NCBI GenBank assembly: GCA_022578605.1
Contig: MU394104.1
Coordinates: 62,001 to 126,000 of the forward strand
Reading direction: 5' to 3'
Source of the DNA: Camillea tinctor
Taxonomy: Eukaryota; Ascomycota; Sordariomycetes; Xylariales; Xylariaceae
Length of the DNA: 64,000 bases
The notes beneath the pieces were generated by a model that searched no databases, was not told where the DNA came from, and was given only the letters and a program-made list of their open reading frames with translations. Position numbers and translations under genes: made by a program. Of this stretch, positions 45,959-57,420 are shown one piece after another. The number at the start of each line of letters is the position of its first letter. The stretch's first letter is position 1.

Positions 45959-48891
45959 ATAATCTAGAATGCCTAGCACGAGACAGCAGCGGCAGCAGTA
46001 TTAGTAGTACACAGACACACCGAGGTCTGGGCAGGAGTCTAGCTGATGCTCACTCTCGCAAGCTGACCCTCAAATAGAATGATCTGAGCGGGAATGACGC
46101 AAGAGAACAGCGTTTCGAAGCGTCGAATCAGGCGATCAAATCAGAGGGTTAGGTACTGCTTAATGTTTTATATATTCCACCAACTAGAAACGTCGATCCC
46201 GTCCTTATTTATCTTCTATACATCCGCTCATCTATCATCCAGCCCTCCTCTTTGTAGGTGTTTCGGTGTCTATATCTATGCTATAGCTTAAGACGAGAAA
46301 TAAGAGAAGGAGTGTAAGGACTGGTGCGGACTCTTGTACCTATATGTGAGATGTGACTGCTTTTCATTCTACACCAGCTCGCCAACAACCGCGTCCGCGT
46401 CCGCGTCCGTTCACACATACTGTATGAATTCTTCTCTTTCTATCTAATGTCGACCGAAAGCGACAAGCGCCAATACCTGCTACGTTTTATTAACCCTCCG
46501 TTTTAAGTGCCATCTATCATGCACCCTGGCCACGCGGGAGGGGGAAAAAAGATGACAAGTAGGTAGGTATCTGTACTAGGTACAAAATAAGATCGGTACT
46601 TTTTTTTGATGGTGTTCTTGATCATCACCATTGGTCTGTGCAGTGAGTGTGTTGCGTATGCACATGCGCATTACTATACGTGCAGTAGGTAGAATGCCGT
46701 GCGTTATTGTGCATATTATAATACACTAGTTAGCTAGCTTCCATATGTATGTACTTACACATACGTAGGAAAGCCGGACCTATATCAATAACAAAAAGTA
46801 AATATAAAAAAGAAAGCAAAGAAAGCATGACGAATTCATTTATTGGATATTTTGGTTATATCGGTAAAGTACATCGCAATCCTACCTAACCCAGGGCCTT
46901 CGCGTCCTCTTCCTTCTCCTCCCACATCTGGTGGGGGTCTCCGGCTTTGTAAGAAAATAGCAAGGAAAGCTTATATTGAGGAGATAATTTCCTCGTATAT
47001 ATGGTATGCAGTACATTACTACATACATACATCTACTTACAGATGGACTTCACGACCTACCAGAACCTACCTAAGTGGGATCCTCCCCGGGTCCACCTAC
47101 ATTCATAGTGCTTACATATGCCATCCGTATTCAGGTTTCTCCCAAACCGGGCCATATTTTTCTCTGGTGTAATCCGTGCAATCCTGGTAACTTATATCAA
47201 GGGTGGAGAGGCAAAGGAGAGAAGGAGTAAAAAAAATAAAAAATAAACATCTTACGAGGGGGGAGACCCATATGGACAATGAGTGAACAGTGAAAACAAA
47301 AAAAAAGTACTTGTGACGGAATATTCCGTGTATCACCAAAGATCCAAGATGAAGACAAAAGAGAAAAAAGATGGGATGTTTTAAGACGAGGAGGGGAAAG
47401 GGAACAACGAAGGTGCTTGGTTGGTGAGGATCTAGGGTAACCGTGGATTGTATCATCATCCCTTCCCCCACGCCCGCTCTCAACACTCTCCGCGTGTGAT
47501 CTGATCGTTTCTTATCCCGAGGACGCGGTTGTTTGGTTCGAACCAGAAAAGAAAGGAATTCGAAACGAGGACATGACGTGACTTGCCAGAGATAAGAGCG
47601 GAGGCGGGGAGGTGGAGGTGGAGGAGGAGAGGAGGAGGAGGAGGAGGTGGTGAGGATGGTGAGGATGGTGAGAGCGGGTGGTGATACTAGCTGCATGCAT
47701 ATCAGTTTCCACGTTCAATAGCGACAGAACAACCCAAGTCTCGCATTTCTATGGTTGGGGATACGGGTCGATGAAACGAGATATCCCATCTCCTCACCCT
47801 TCTTCCTCTTTTCTTTTTCTTTTCTCTTTTCTCTTTCTCCCTCTCTCTCTCTCTGGGGAAAACATTCTTGGCCTCCCAAATATACTCATTTGCCAATGTT
47901 CTACATGTCTGTATACAGACGCGTATATACTTTAACGCTCATACCTTGCGTAGGATTGCGCAGTTAGTATAATATACCTCGTATAATAGTTAAGAATTTT
48001 AAGGTCTTATAGAGTATGTATATGGTAGGTAGGTAGTCTCAACGATATAGGTTGGCATTGGAATGTTATGTAATGACCTATATATATAAGGGTGTTCGAA
48101 TGTTCGATCATCTGCCTATTGATGCATGCGCAGAAGGTTTGGAGAGGCCCGAGACAGCGGGCTTTGACTGAGACTAAGGTAGGTTCGAGACGATAAGAAA
48201 CCAAGTCTTAGACAAAACAGGACAAGACAGCACGGGACACAGGGTTTAGGTAGGTAAGTTCGAACCATTAAACCAAGCCCAATGGTCGGAATTCACAGCT
48301 ATCCGAAGGCTGGCTAGGTTTATCCCTAGCTAAGAAAAAGCAAAGCCTCACATGGGGCTGGGGTTAGACGACACATGGGGATGTAGATGAGGATGGAGAT
48401 AGGATAGGGTCGTCGCAAACCTCGAGGCTTTAACGTATAGATGATCGCTTTTGCCATCACTACCATCGACATTAACCAACAACTACCGGGTACAACTATC
48501 GGCCGACAACAATCTTCTCGGCGAAATACGTGAAGCCTAGATTTCATTACCTAGTCAACTCGTAATCCACTTACACTGCAATCCACTCTGCCGGGAAACG
48601 CTAAGAGAGAAGAAAAAATAATAGGGGGTCCTGGATTAGGAGAGGCTAAAACGGTTGCATAGTCAACTACACTAAGATGTAGCCCTGACCCTTGTCGATC
48701 CTGAACGTTGGATGTTTTTCTTTCACTTCCTATGTGGGCAGGTGAGATATAGACAGGATCGCAAAGGAACTCAGCCTCATCTATATTAGGTCCTTTAGCC
48801 CGTGATGTAATGTTGTAGAGCCGAAAGCTACTCTATATTTTATTACCTAGCATACTTGTGAGAAGAAAGAGGAAGAGGAAGAAGAAAACAG

Positions 48892-48926
48892 CCACGACCG
48901 CGACCACGACCACGATCACGACCACA
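48892..48926. repeat. 6-bp tandem repeat (CACGAC)
   Basis: About six units of CACGAC with single-base variants (CGCGAC, CACGAT), in non-coding spacer. Confidence 0.85.
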
Positions 48927-51400
48927 ACACCCGGCTCTCCGGGTTATGGTCGGTAGGGGATTAAAGAGAGCCCTGTGATCATTTTTGCCCGACGGTTAGT
49001 GCTCCGTTGACGCATTGGTTGTGGGCCGAGAGGCCTGTCAGAACCACATGTGGTGTATGTACACACCATATAACGAACCCATTGGAGCAGCATCAGCATC
49101 AGCATCAAGCAGGCGCCCAAAATATCTTTACCATCGATGTAAACCCAGGCACTGCGCTACTGCAGAATGCTGGCCTAATCACTAGTGAAAAAAAAAAACC
49201 GAATGATGCAAAAGATGTGGGTGATCGATTAAATTCTTACTACTTTGATGAATAGGGGCACGGACGCGTCTTCCAAATACGTCGACCATACTGGCCGAAT
49301 AGGAAAGGTATGGGGCGTGGCGGCGTGGGTTTGGGGGGAAATTGCTTCGTAACAACGACGCCATAGAGCTCATAAAAGGCATACATCACACTTCACTAAG
49401 CAGTATACCCACCGGTAGACGCCGAATCGCATGCACCATGTGCGTAATTGTAGCCATATGCGTTCAATAAAATAAAAATACAAGTAAAAATAAAAATCCA
49501 TCGATCGCTTCTCCGCAGACCGAGATCACATACTAGCGGATGTGATAAGAGGGGATTTTTGGAGAGGAGGGTTGTAGTGTAGTTGTAGAGATGGATGATC
49601 TCGGATCATATACCTACTTGTGTATTTTTTTCTTACTTGTCAGCTTGGTGGACTGCACTACTATTCGCTTCAGGTTATGCGGGCTCCCTTCCGGACCAAG
49701 GAGAAAAAAAAGGGAGGAGGAGCATTTACTTATAATGGCCATCGTCCTGGATATATACGTTAACCTACATGAAAAGAGTGCCGTTGGACCTGCGTCGAAG
49801 GGTTGCAGAAATTCCCGTCCTTGCAGCAAGCGGAAAGCAAAGAAAATATTGTTAACGCGAATAAGATGTTGGAGGGTGGGAGAACAGGGGAGGAAGATAC
49901 AACTGCATATGTAGCAGAAGATGCGCGCAACCACTCCCCCGCTGGTGTGGCGTATTGTTCGATGGGACACTAAGACGCATTCTGACAGTGGTTTGAAGAT
50001 CTCATTGGCAACGTGTTGGAGTTGGGAGTTGGGGTGAAGATGTACTATAAACCCTGGACATGGGTTTTGCTTCTTATCAAGGCTACATTGATATCCCTTT
50101 GCCGACATGTCCGAAGACAAACGGACAGACCTCGTAGGGAGGGAGAGAGCGAGAAAGGGGAAGAGAGCATTCTGCATGCTACCGGAGGTAGTCTTACGAC
50201 CTAGGTACAGTCCTACTACCTAGCAGGTATGAATGACATTAACAACTGGAATTTTCAAAGTAAATTCGTCTACGGAGTACCTCCCCCAGATCATCAGTTT
50301 GAGTATGTAAAAAAAAAAAAAAAGAAAAGGTCGACGGGTAGAAGGGTCTCGGTGTGTAAGACAAGTTTTACATACTCGCCCGGAAAGGACCGTTTTCGCG
50401 ACTACGATCAGAAAGAGAATGAGAAGAAGAAGAAGATAAAGAAAGGAAAAAAGAAAGAAAAAAGGAAAGAAAAAAGAAAATACTACGTATCTTCCTTCTC
50501 CGCGTGTGAATCACACGAATACCACCCCTGTCCTGCGTTCCTTTGATCATTGTCTAGACTTTGTAGGTATATATGTATATACGTATAGGTAGTAGTAAGT
50601 ATCAATCTCTCCTCTGTCTCTGGTGCATGACCCTTTATTTTGTGTTAAACTGAAGACAAGGTTGACCCTGCGCGTACCGTGTCCGAATTGGTCAAGTCGC
50701 GATTGATAGCTTATATTGAACACCAGGGATAGAGAGCCGGGGTCCAGGGATTGGACGCAAGCGAGAGAGATGTGACGGTGGACATCCCACATAAACGACA
50801 ACTCTTCGGCAATCTTGGATGAAGTTTAGTTGCAATCTGCTAGGTTAAGTAGCTCTGCTAACCCGACCTAGTACCTATCTTAATGCTTGCGTCGTAATAC
50901 ATGCTTGTTGCCATTTTCTTGATTTTTTTGTCTTCCTTCTTTTTTCCTTCTTTCCTTTCTTCTTCAAGCACTAATTTTATCTATTTGGGCTACTATATTT
51001 CACATTTTGGTTGTTGTCATTCTTCACTTCTAAGATTTCTCTATTTACCTTCTGATAAAATATGTTGGTGGTTTAATTATAAATGTAAAATAGATCATCC
51101 TAACTTAAGTAGTCTAACCTAACCTAATGCACTTTAAAAAAGAAGGATGGTGGGTTTATCTGAGTTTCGGCAGCTAGAGATTTAATTAGTGTATAGGTCA
51201 AGTAAGTCTAAAAGTGAGAAAGTTCATATGCGTCTGTATGTACAACATATGTAATTAGGATTAGACTTATCCGCCATGTACCTACCAGGTAGCATGATTT
51301 AGCAAGTTGTTGGGTTAATACCGCTAACTAAAGTACAGGGAACCTAGCTATATGTGTCTTAGGTACTACACAAAGAAGTCCCCAACGCCCAGACCAGCAC

Positions 51401-51437
51401 ACCCCCCTCCCCCCCCCCCCCGAAGTTGCCCCCCCGA
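51401..51437. repeat. C-rich block (minus-strand G-quadruplex candidate)
   Basis: Four runs of C: six, a run of about fourteen and then seven, with short interruptions. The minus strand therefore has enough G runs to form a quadruplex and the plus strand an i-motif. It lies about 1.45 kb upstream of the kinesin start. Confidence 0.7.
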
Positions 51438-52888
51438 ACCTCACTTTTGCTGCAATTCCTTCCCCACGAGACTTTTGCTGCCAAAGTTTAATCATCCAGC
51501 ACTGGCTGCAACCGTCCCAACCCACTTGACGATTTTCTTTTCTGCTACTTGCAAGTTTTCCAACTTGAACCTTGAGCCCTTCAAGCTTTCTAGATTGACA
51601 TCTGTCAACTCTCCTTAGGGCCTAAACTTTACTTCTTCTACCCCCATCTTGTATACTGCCTCCCCTTTGATTCATCCTATCTAGTCCTTCTTTTTTTTTC
51701 TCTCTCTTTTTCTTCTTTTCCCTCCTCCTTCCCTTTTCAATAATAGAGAAAAAAAATAAAAAAATAAAAGGTCGTCAACTGGGCTGGTCGTCGAGAAGGA
51801 GTTATTTAGGTAAAATCACCCTAAGCGAAGCAACGGCAACGGCAACGGTCACGAACGAATCGATTCCCTTTCCGATACGAACTTGTTTGCGATTTTCATT
51901 TGTTCCTAACGACATCAAACCCGCGATTCTATTCTCTTCGAACCTATCCTCTTCTAGCGATTTCGGATACCCTCGTTTTCTTTTGGGCGCAACAAGTAAA
52001 AGGATAATTGGTTTTTGTTTCCCTTGCCAAAAAAAACCAAACACACACACACACACCACACATACACAAACCCACAACAGATCATTTAATCAATTTGGAC
52101 TTGACGTGAGTCTACTTCTGCTTCTACTCGTGCTTTTGCCTCTGCATCTGCTTCTCTGCCACGGTCCTGGGTCTTGTTCATCAAACACGCATGCAGCTCA
52201 TCTGCATTCATGCACTGATGAAAATCAACAAGATTCTTATTTTATCTTCATTATAGCAACCCCTACTTAGAGGTACCTATAGATTGACATCAACTTCTTT
52301 TTTTTCTCTCCTTATTCGCAAAAGAAAAGAATAGATACGAAACTCTCTCTCCCGGGCTTAACTTGGTTTCTTGCTCAACCCACTCGACCTTTACTCAACC
52401 TACCATACCTTTTATTACACTGCGGTACACTACCCAACACAGTACCACCCTCCAACAATCGCCCTGTTTTCAAAGTGAGAGCTTCTCAACCAATCAAAGC
52501 TCGTACGGTTTGTTCCATATCTAGCGCACTCTTTTTCTCTCTTCTACTTCTGGCCAGCGTGATCGACCGATTCGCGACTTGCCGAATTATTCTCGAATGT
52601 TTCATTCTTTTATGGTTTTGACAACATTCTGATCAGACATACGTCCGGCTATGGTAGGACCAAAGCGCTGGTAATCTGGGCTACAACAGTATCGCTCCAT
52701 TCCCCGATCTCTACCTTCGGACTAGTTCAACTGTACCATCCAGCTTCTGTACTTCAATGGAGCCGTGATTCCTTGCGAAAGAAAAAAAAAGAAATACCTT
52801 CACCCACAGATTTTGTCTGTATTCATTTTTTTCTCTTTTCCTTTTTTTGCGCCTTTGATAATAGACAACCGCCATCACCGCCATTATC

Positions 52889-55820
52889 ATGACAACCACT
52901 CTCCCCAGACCTCGGACCGCTAATGGTCCTCCGAGCTCTGCTCTTCCGGCCTTGCCTGTCCCCAAGACTCGAAAAAGTGTTGTAGGTCTCGCAGCTGCAG
53001 GCAGAACTCCGAGTAAGAGCGGGTTGAGGGCGCCTTCAGCAACGATTCACACCAGTCCTCCTCCCTACCCGGCTCCAACAACAGCGCTACCCATACCGAA
53101 AGGTGTCCATGGGGTAAATAGTGCTGGGAAAACCATTAGGAAAACTGTCAGTATAAATTCATTTCCTCAACCACCGGGTCGTGCAGCGAGCATGCCCCCG
53201 AGCCCGCTATCTGGAGCGGTTACCCCGGTGAGGAAGGCCCGGGCACCCCAAGCTGCCCCCAAGATTAGCCACTCAACGAGTGCCACGCCCAGTCTATTAA
53301 ATGGTAGTGGAGAGGGAAAATCGTTGCTGGGCGGGGCCGGTGCCAGAAATTCAGATGGCCTCCTTAGTATTTCCTCTCCTCCCCAAAGCCGTAGTTCCTC
53401 AGCTCAAGATTCGTACTCTACATCCGCCACTACTTACGACGACCCGACCGAAATGAATGGGACTCCAATAAGGGATAAGCGCACCTCCAAAGGCGCCGAG
53501 GGCAAAGGCAATGTCCTCGTCAGTGTTCGTGTAAGACCGGATGCTTCTGGCAATAACAACGCCAATCCTGAAGGAGAATGGATGGTTGACGGCCGAAAAT
53601 CATTGGTCGCCTATCGCGGTCGCGAAGGCGGCGACTATTACTATGGTAAGCGCGTTAAGCTCGAATGAAAGCACGCAATGGCGATTGACTTTTTTTTTTT
53701 TAGACAATGTCTTCTCAACGCACGACGACAACAGCCGAGTATACGACCATATTGCGAAACGTTTAGTTCGTCGAGTTATGGAGGGCTACCACGGAACCGT
53801 GTTTGCATACGGTATGACGGGCACGGGCAAGACGTTTTCGATGCAGGGTACTGCATCATCTCCCGGTGTAATACCACTCGCTATCACCGATATATTCTCG
53901 TACATCCGCGAAACGCCGTCCAGAGAATTTCTATTGCGCGTCAGCTATCTCGAAATCTATAACGAGAGGATACATGATCTTCTCAGTATGGCAACAGGCG
54001 GCGGAGGTGGAGCAGCAGGCACACAAGAGGAAATTAAGCTACGGGAAGACAGCAAACGAGGCGTCTATGCGACGCCTTTAAAAGAAGAGATCGTTCAAAG
54101 TCCAACCCAGCTCTTGCGCGTTATCGCCCGCGGAGACCAGGCACGGAGGACTGCAAGCACACAATTCAACGCTCGGAGTTCTCGCAGTCATGCTGTAGTA
54201 CAGATCGTTGTTGAGAGCAGGGAGCGCTTACCTAGCAATCCCACGGGTGAAAACAAACGTTCCGGGTTACTACCAGGAGGAGTTCGCGTTTCTACCTTGA
54301 GCTTGATCGATTTAGCAGGCTCAGAGAAAGCCGCAGAAACCAAGGAACGCCGAGCGGAGGGTTCTCATATCAATAAGAGTTTGTTGACTCTAGGAACCGT
54401 CATCTCCAAACTTTCGGAACACAAGGAAGGAAAAGGTGTCGATAAGGACGCGAAGCATCTGCCGTATAGAGATAGCAAGTTGACCAGATTGCTGCAAGGC
54501 GCACTCTCTGGAAACTCGCTAGTGAGCATTTTATGTACCATTCAAACAGGTTCCGCAGGAAGTGCTGCCTCAGCCAACAGTCACGCGACCGAGACCCTCA
54601 ACACACTTAAGTTTGCTTCCAGGGCAAAGAACAGCATTGTCAGCCATGCTAAGCGAGCCGAGGAAGCACTGGGCGCAGGAGGAGAAGGAGGTGCTAGGGT
54701 ACTCCTAGAACGATATCGAATGGAAATACAAGAGCTCAGAACCCAGCTCGAGACTCAAGCCAAGACTAATAAGAACAAGGCTGAAGAGGAGGAGATGGCG
54801 AAGGACGAAGAAGAAGAGCGAGTTCGTGAAAAGGAAGCGGAAGCAAGGCATGAGGAGCAAATGCTAGAGATGCAACTTGCGCGCACTGCTTTGAAGGAGC
54901 GCATCGATCACTTGAATCGCTTGATTCTCAGCTCCAAGTCCATAGGGGTAAACGCTGGAGGAAGCTATAGTGCACTAGGTATACACCATCGGTTCTCCCA
55001 GAACTCATTCCGTACGTCGATTGCCACATCCACCGGTGGCCGCTCGCTCTTGGAGAGGTCAGCCTCCATGAACTCATCTAGCTCGACAATAGGCAGGAGA
55101 TCCGCCGAGCCACGACACTCGAGTGGCGGGGAGCCTATCCCAACTGAGGACGATGATAGCCTCGGTGAGTATGGGGATGGTGTAGCATCTCTGCAAGCTC
55201 AGAACCAGTCCCTCCAGGCCGACTTGGCCGACAAAAATCGGTATATTGCGACACTAGAGAAGAGGCTCATACAGGCCCGGCGGGCTAGCTCATCACGAGC
55301 ATCCGGTGGATTCTCCGTACCCAACAAGGGAATCATGGTAGGCGAGGATCATAGTGTGTCCACGTTGATCAAGGAGAAGGATGCCGAGATAGCGGAGCTC
55401 CGGGCTCGTTTGGAAGACAAGGACCGGATGTTGTCAGCTCTTCGCAGTGCTGCTCGCTCTCGGGACGCAGCAGAGGGGCTAACGGACAGCTCGAAAAGCG
55501 AGGCTCGATCTTCTCTACTCTGCGATGCCGTGAGCCCGCCTCCCCAGAATGCTTTACCTGACCCGCCAGTGTCGGGGCATAAGAAGTCCCCTGTCCCATC
55601 ACGAAGCAAGAGCGTGGACGAAATGAGCCGGATACTTGATGAGATGATCCAAGACCGGGTTGAAACGGGTCACATTGTCAGGGGATCCCGTGGTAGTGTC
55701 AGGGTTGCCCTCGAAAACAAAGCCGAAGCGTTAGCTGAGTCTAGCAAGGTAGACCTTGAACCACTACGAGGAGGCCAGTCCTTGATGAACGAATCGAAAC
55801 CTCTAGCATTGGAGGTATAA
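52889..55820 (+). CDS. kipA: Kinesin-7 motor (KipA/Tea2/Kip2 family)
   Basis: Two exons, 52889-53645 and 53704-55820, over a 58-bp intron (GTAAGC, T-run then TTTAG), give 957 residues; the splice joins GGDYYY to DNVFSTHDDNSRVYD. A Ser/Pro-rich basic N terminus of about 205 residues precedes the motor, as in Aspergillus KipA. The motor domain (about 208-580) has the P-loop GMTGTGKT (289-296), switch I NARSSRSH (from N408) and switch II DLAGSEK (from D455). It ends with HLPYRDSKLTRLLQGALSGNS and NTLKFASRAKNS. Coiled-coil stretches follow (about 600-700 and 780-880, Glu/Lys/Arg-rich heptads). KipA-type kinesins move to microtubule plus ends and deliver polarity factors, keeping hyphae growing straight. 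The start is the first ATG of the frame. Confidence 0.94.
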
Positions 55821-57391
55821 ACTATATCTCGGAGGGGGATGCAGGAAGCGGTAGCATTTTATCTTTGGGGCGATCGGAGTGGCGTTTTAGGTCTGGCTCT
55901 GCTTCTGTCGTTTGTCTTATACCCTATTACATTTTAACTGTTTGCTATGGATCGGTTCGTGGAACGCAAATGCGCTGATGAGGGACGGGAGGCCGACGGG
56001 TACTTGTAACTTGATTTTCTGATCCGTCAACAAAAGAACTCCCATGTTTTATTATCCTAAAATGAAGGGGCGGTGTTTTTTTTTTTTTTGTCATTCTGTA
56101 ATCATGGCTAGCCATGATGGGATCCGGGCCTGTTGGCGAATAGCTAGGGTGAGCAGCCAGCCGCCAGAACATCGGTCGTCTATCGGGTTTCTTTTCTTCT
56201 TGTATATTATTGTGGGCATTTGCTTATATTGTTACTGCCGTTGCCGTTTTCACGCCGGCTAGGAAAAAGAAAACAACACTGAGAACAGAATTCATTTGAG
56301 TTTCAACAAGACGAGGGTATATAAAAAAAACATCAATAATGATATGATGCATCGGTATCAAGTCTACGGTTACAAAGTGGCACATGTCCACAAAATATAA
56401 AATCTGTGTATATAACGGTCAGACTTGGATCAACGAGGCACGAGCGGGAAACGTGTCAAGCCTTATTTCATTCTGCCATTGCTATTACTATTTCCTATTG
56501 TTGGAGGATTTCTATTAGTGAATGATATACCCTCGCAGTGCCCACTATCACCTTATTTAGTCATTTTCCCAATTTTTTTATCGCTCCTGTTCTCCTCTTC
56601 GTGCTGCATAGCTCTCAGGTAGGTTTAGCTACGAGGGGCAGAAAAGTGAAATGGCTAGTTAGCATTGGGGAGAGGGGAAGAGAGAAGAGGAGGAACTCCA
56701 TTATACACGCATGTTGTTGTTACCTATAGAATACTATATAACTATACACTTGGCTAGTAGGTACAGCGCATTACATACTTAGCTACCTATTGTATATCAC
56801 ACTATAGCTCCATCTAAGAAATCCACATAGTATACCCACCTTCCATGTGTAGTTTTATGTTTGGATTCCATACCTAGTAGACTTTTCCCCTCCTTTCACC
56901 CCACTCCTTTCCTAAATCTCTTTCTTTTTTTCTTTTTTTTCTTCCCTCTCCCCCTCTTCCATAACATATCGGCGCAAAGAACCGGAAAAGAATGGAATGT
57001 TTCTTTTGAAGAAGGAGAGAAATAGAAGAAAGGGAAATAAGGGGGGAGGGGGGGAAGAGAAACATTGACGAGCTAGCTCGCGTCGTCGTTGTTGTCTAAC
57101 CTAAGCACATGTCACGTACGTACTTACGTGTCGTGCGTATGGAGGCAGGTTAGCGTATGTGAACGTTACGCGGGAGGGGGTTTTCGGCCAGCCACCAGGT
57201 ATAAGGTGGTAGCTTTACATTTGGCTTCCCCCAGCATATCTACCTTTTGGGTTATGTTATCTTGGTGTCACGGAATCAAATCTATCATGATCATACATAC
57301 TTACCCTAGGTCGGATATGTAAGTATGTATGCATTATTCCGAGATTCCCGTACGCACGACCAATGGAGCGTGCACTGCGTTGAGTTGTCCA

Positions 57392-57420
57392 TGGGGAGAG
57401 GGGGGAGGAGGGGAGGGGGT
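57392..57420 (+). repeat. G-quadruplex candidate
   Basis: Four G runs of four or more (GGGG, then GGGGGG, GGGG and GGGGG) separated by one to three bases, on the plus strand. A second G-rich block with many runs of three or more lies at 57746-57802. Confidence 0.7.

Larger units (their letters stand above)
45959..52888. other. 6.9 kb gene-free spacer, including kinesin leader
   Basis: No supported gene in nearly 7 kb. The open stretches present are low complexity (for example 47112-47696 on the minus strand, Ser/Pro/Leu-rich from CT- and GGA-rich DNA). Features seen: GCGTCC repeats near 46393, GGA/GAGGTG-rich DNA at 47600-47670, a CACGAC repeat (48892-48926), A/G-rich DNA near 50420-50480, and a C-rich block (51401-51437). 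The last 1.2 kb (about 51640-52880) is CT-rich and T-rich, as in promoters and long 5' leaders of fungal genes, and probably belongs to the kinesin gene. Confidence 0.6.

Noticed and set aside
47530..47550. GGTTCGAACC resembling a tRNA T-loop
   Set aside because: It is a self-palindrome; neighbouring bases do not give a five-pair T-stem or a cloverleaf.
47112..47696. 194-codon open stretch on the minus strand
   Set aside because: Composition is driven by GGA/CT-rich simple sequence and T-rich DNA, giving Ser/Pro and Phe/Leu runs; no splice or domain support.
51887..52270. 127-codon open stretch upstream of the kinesin
   Set aside because: Low-complexity Thr/His and Leu runs from CA and CT repeats; it fits a non-coding leader better than a gene.
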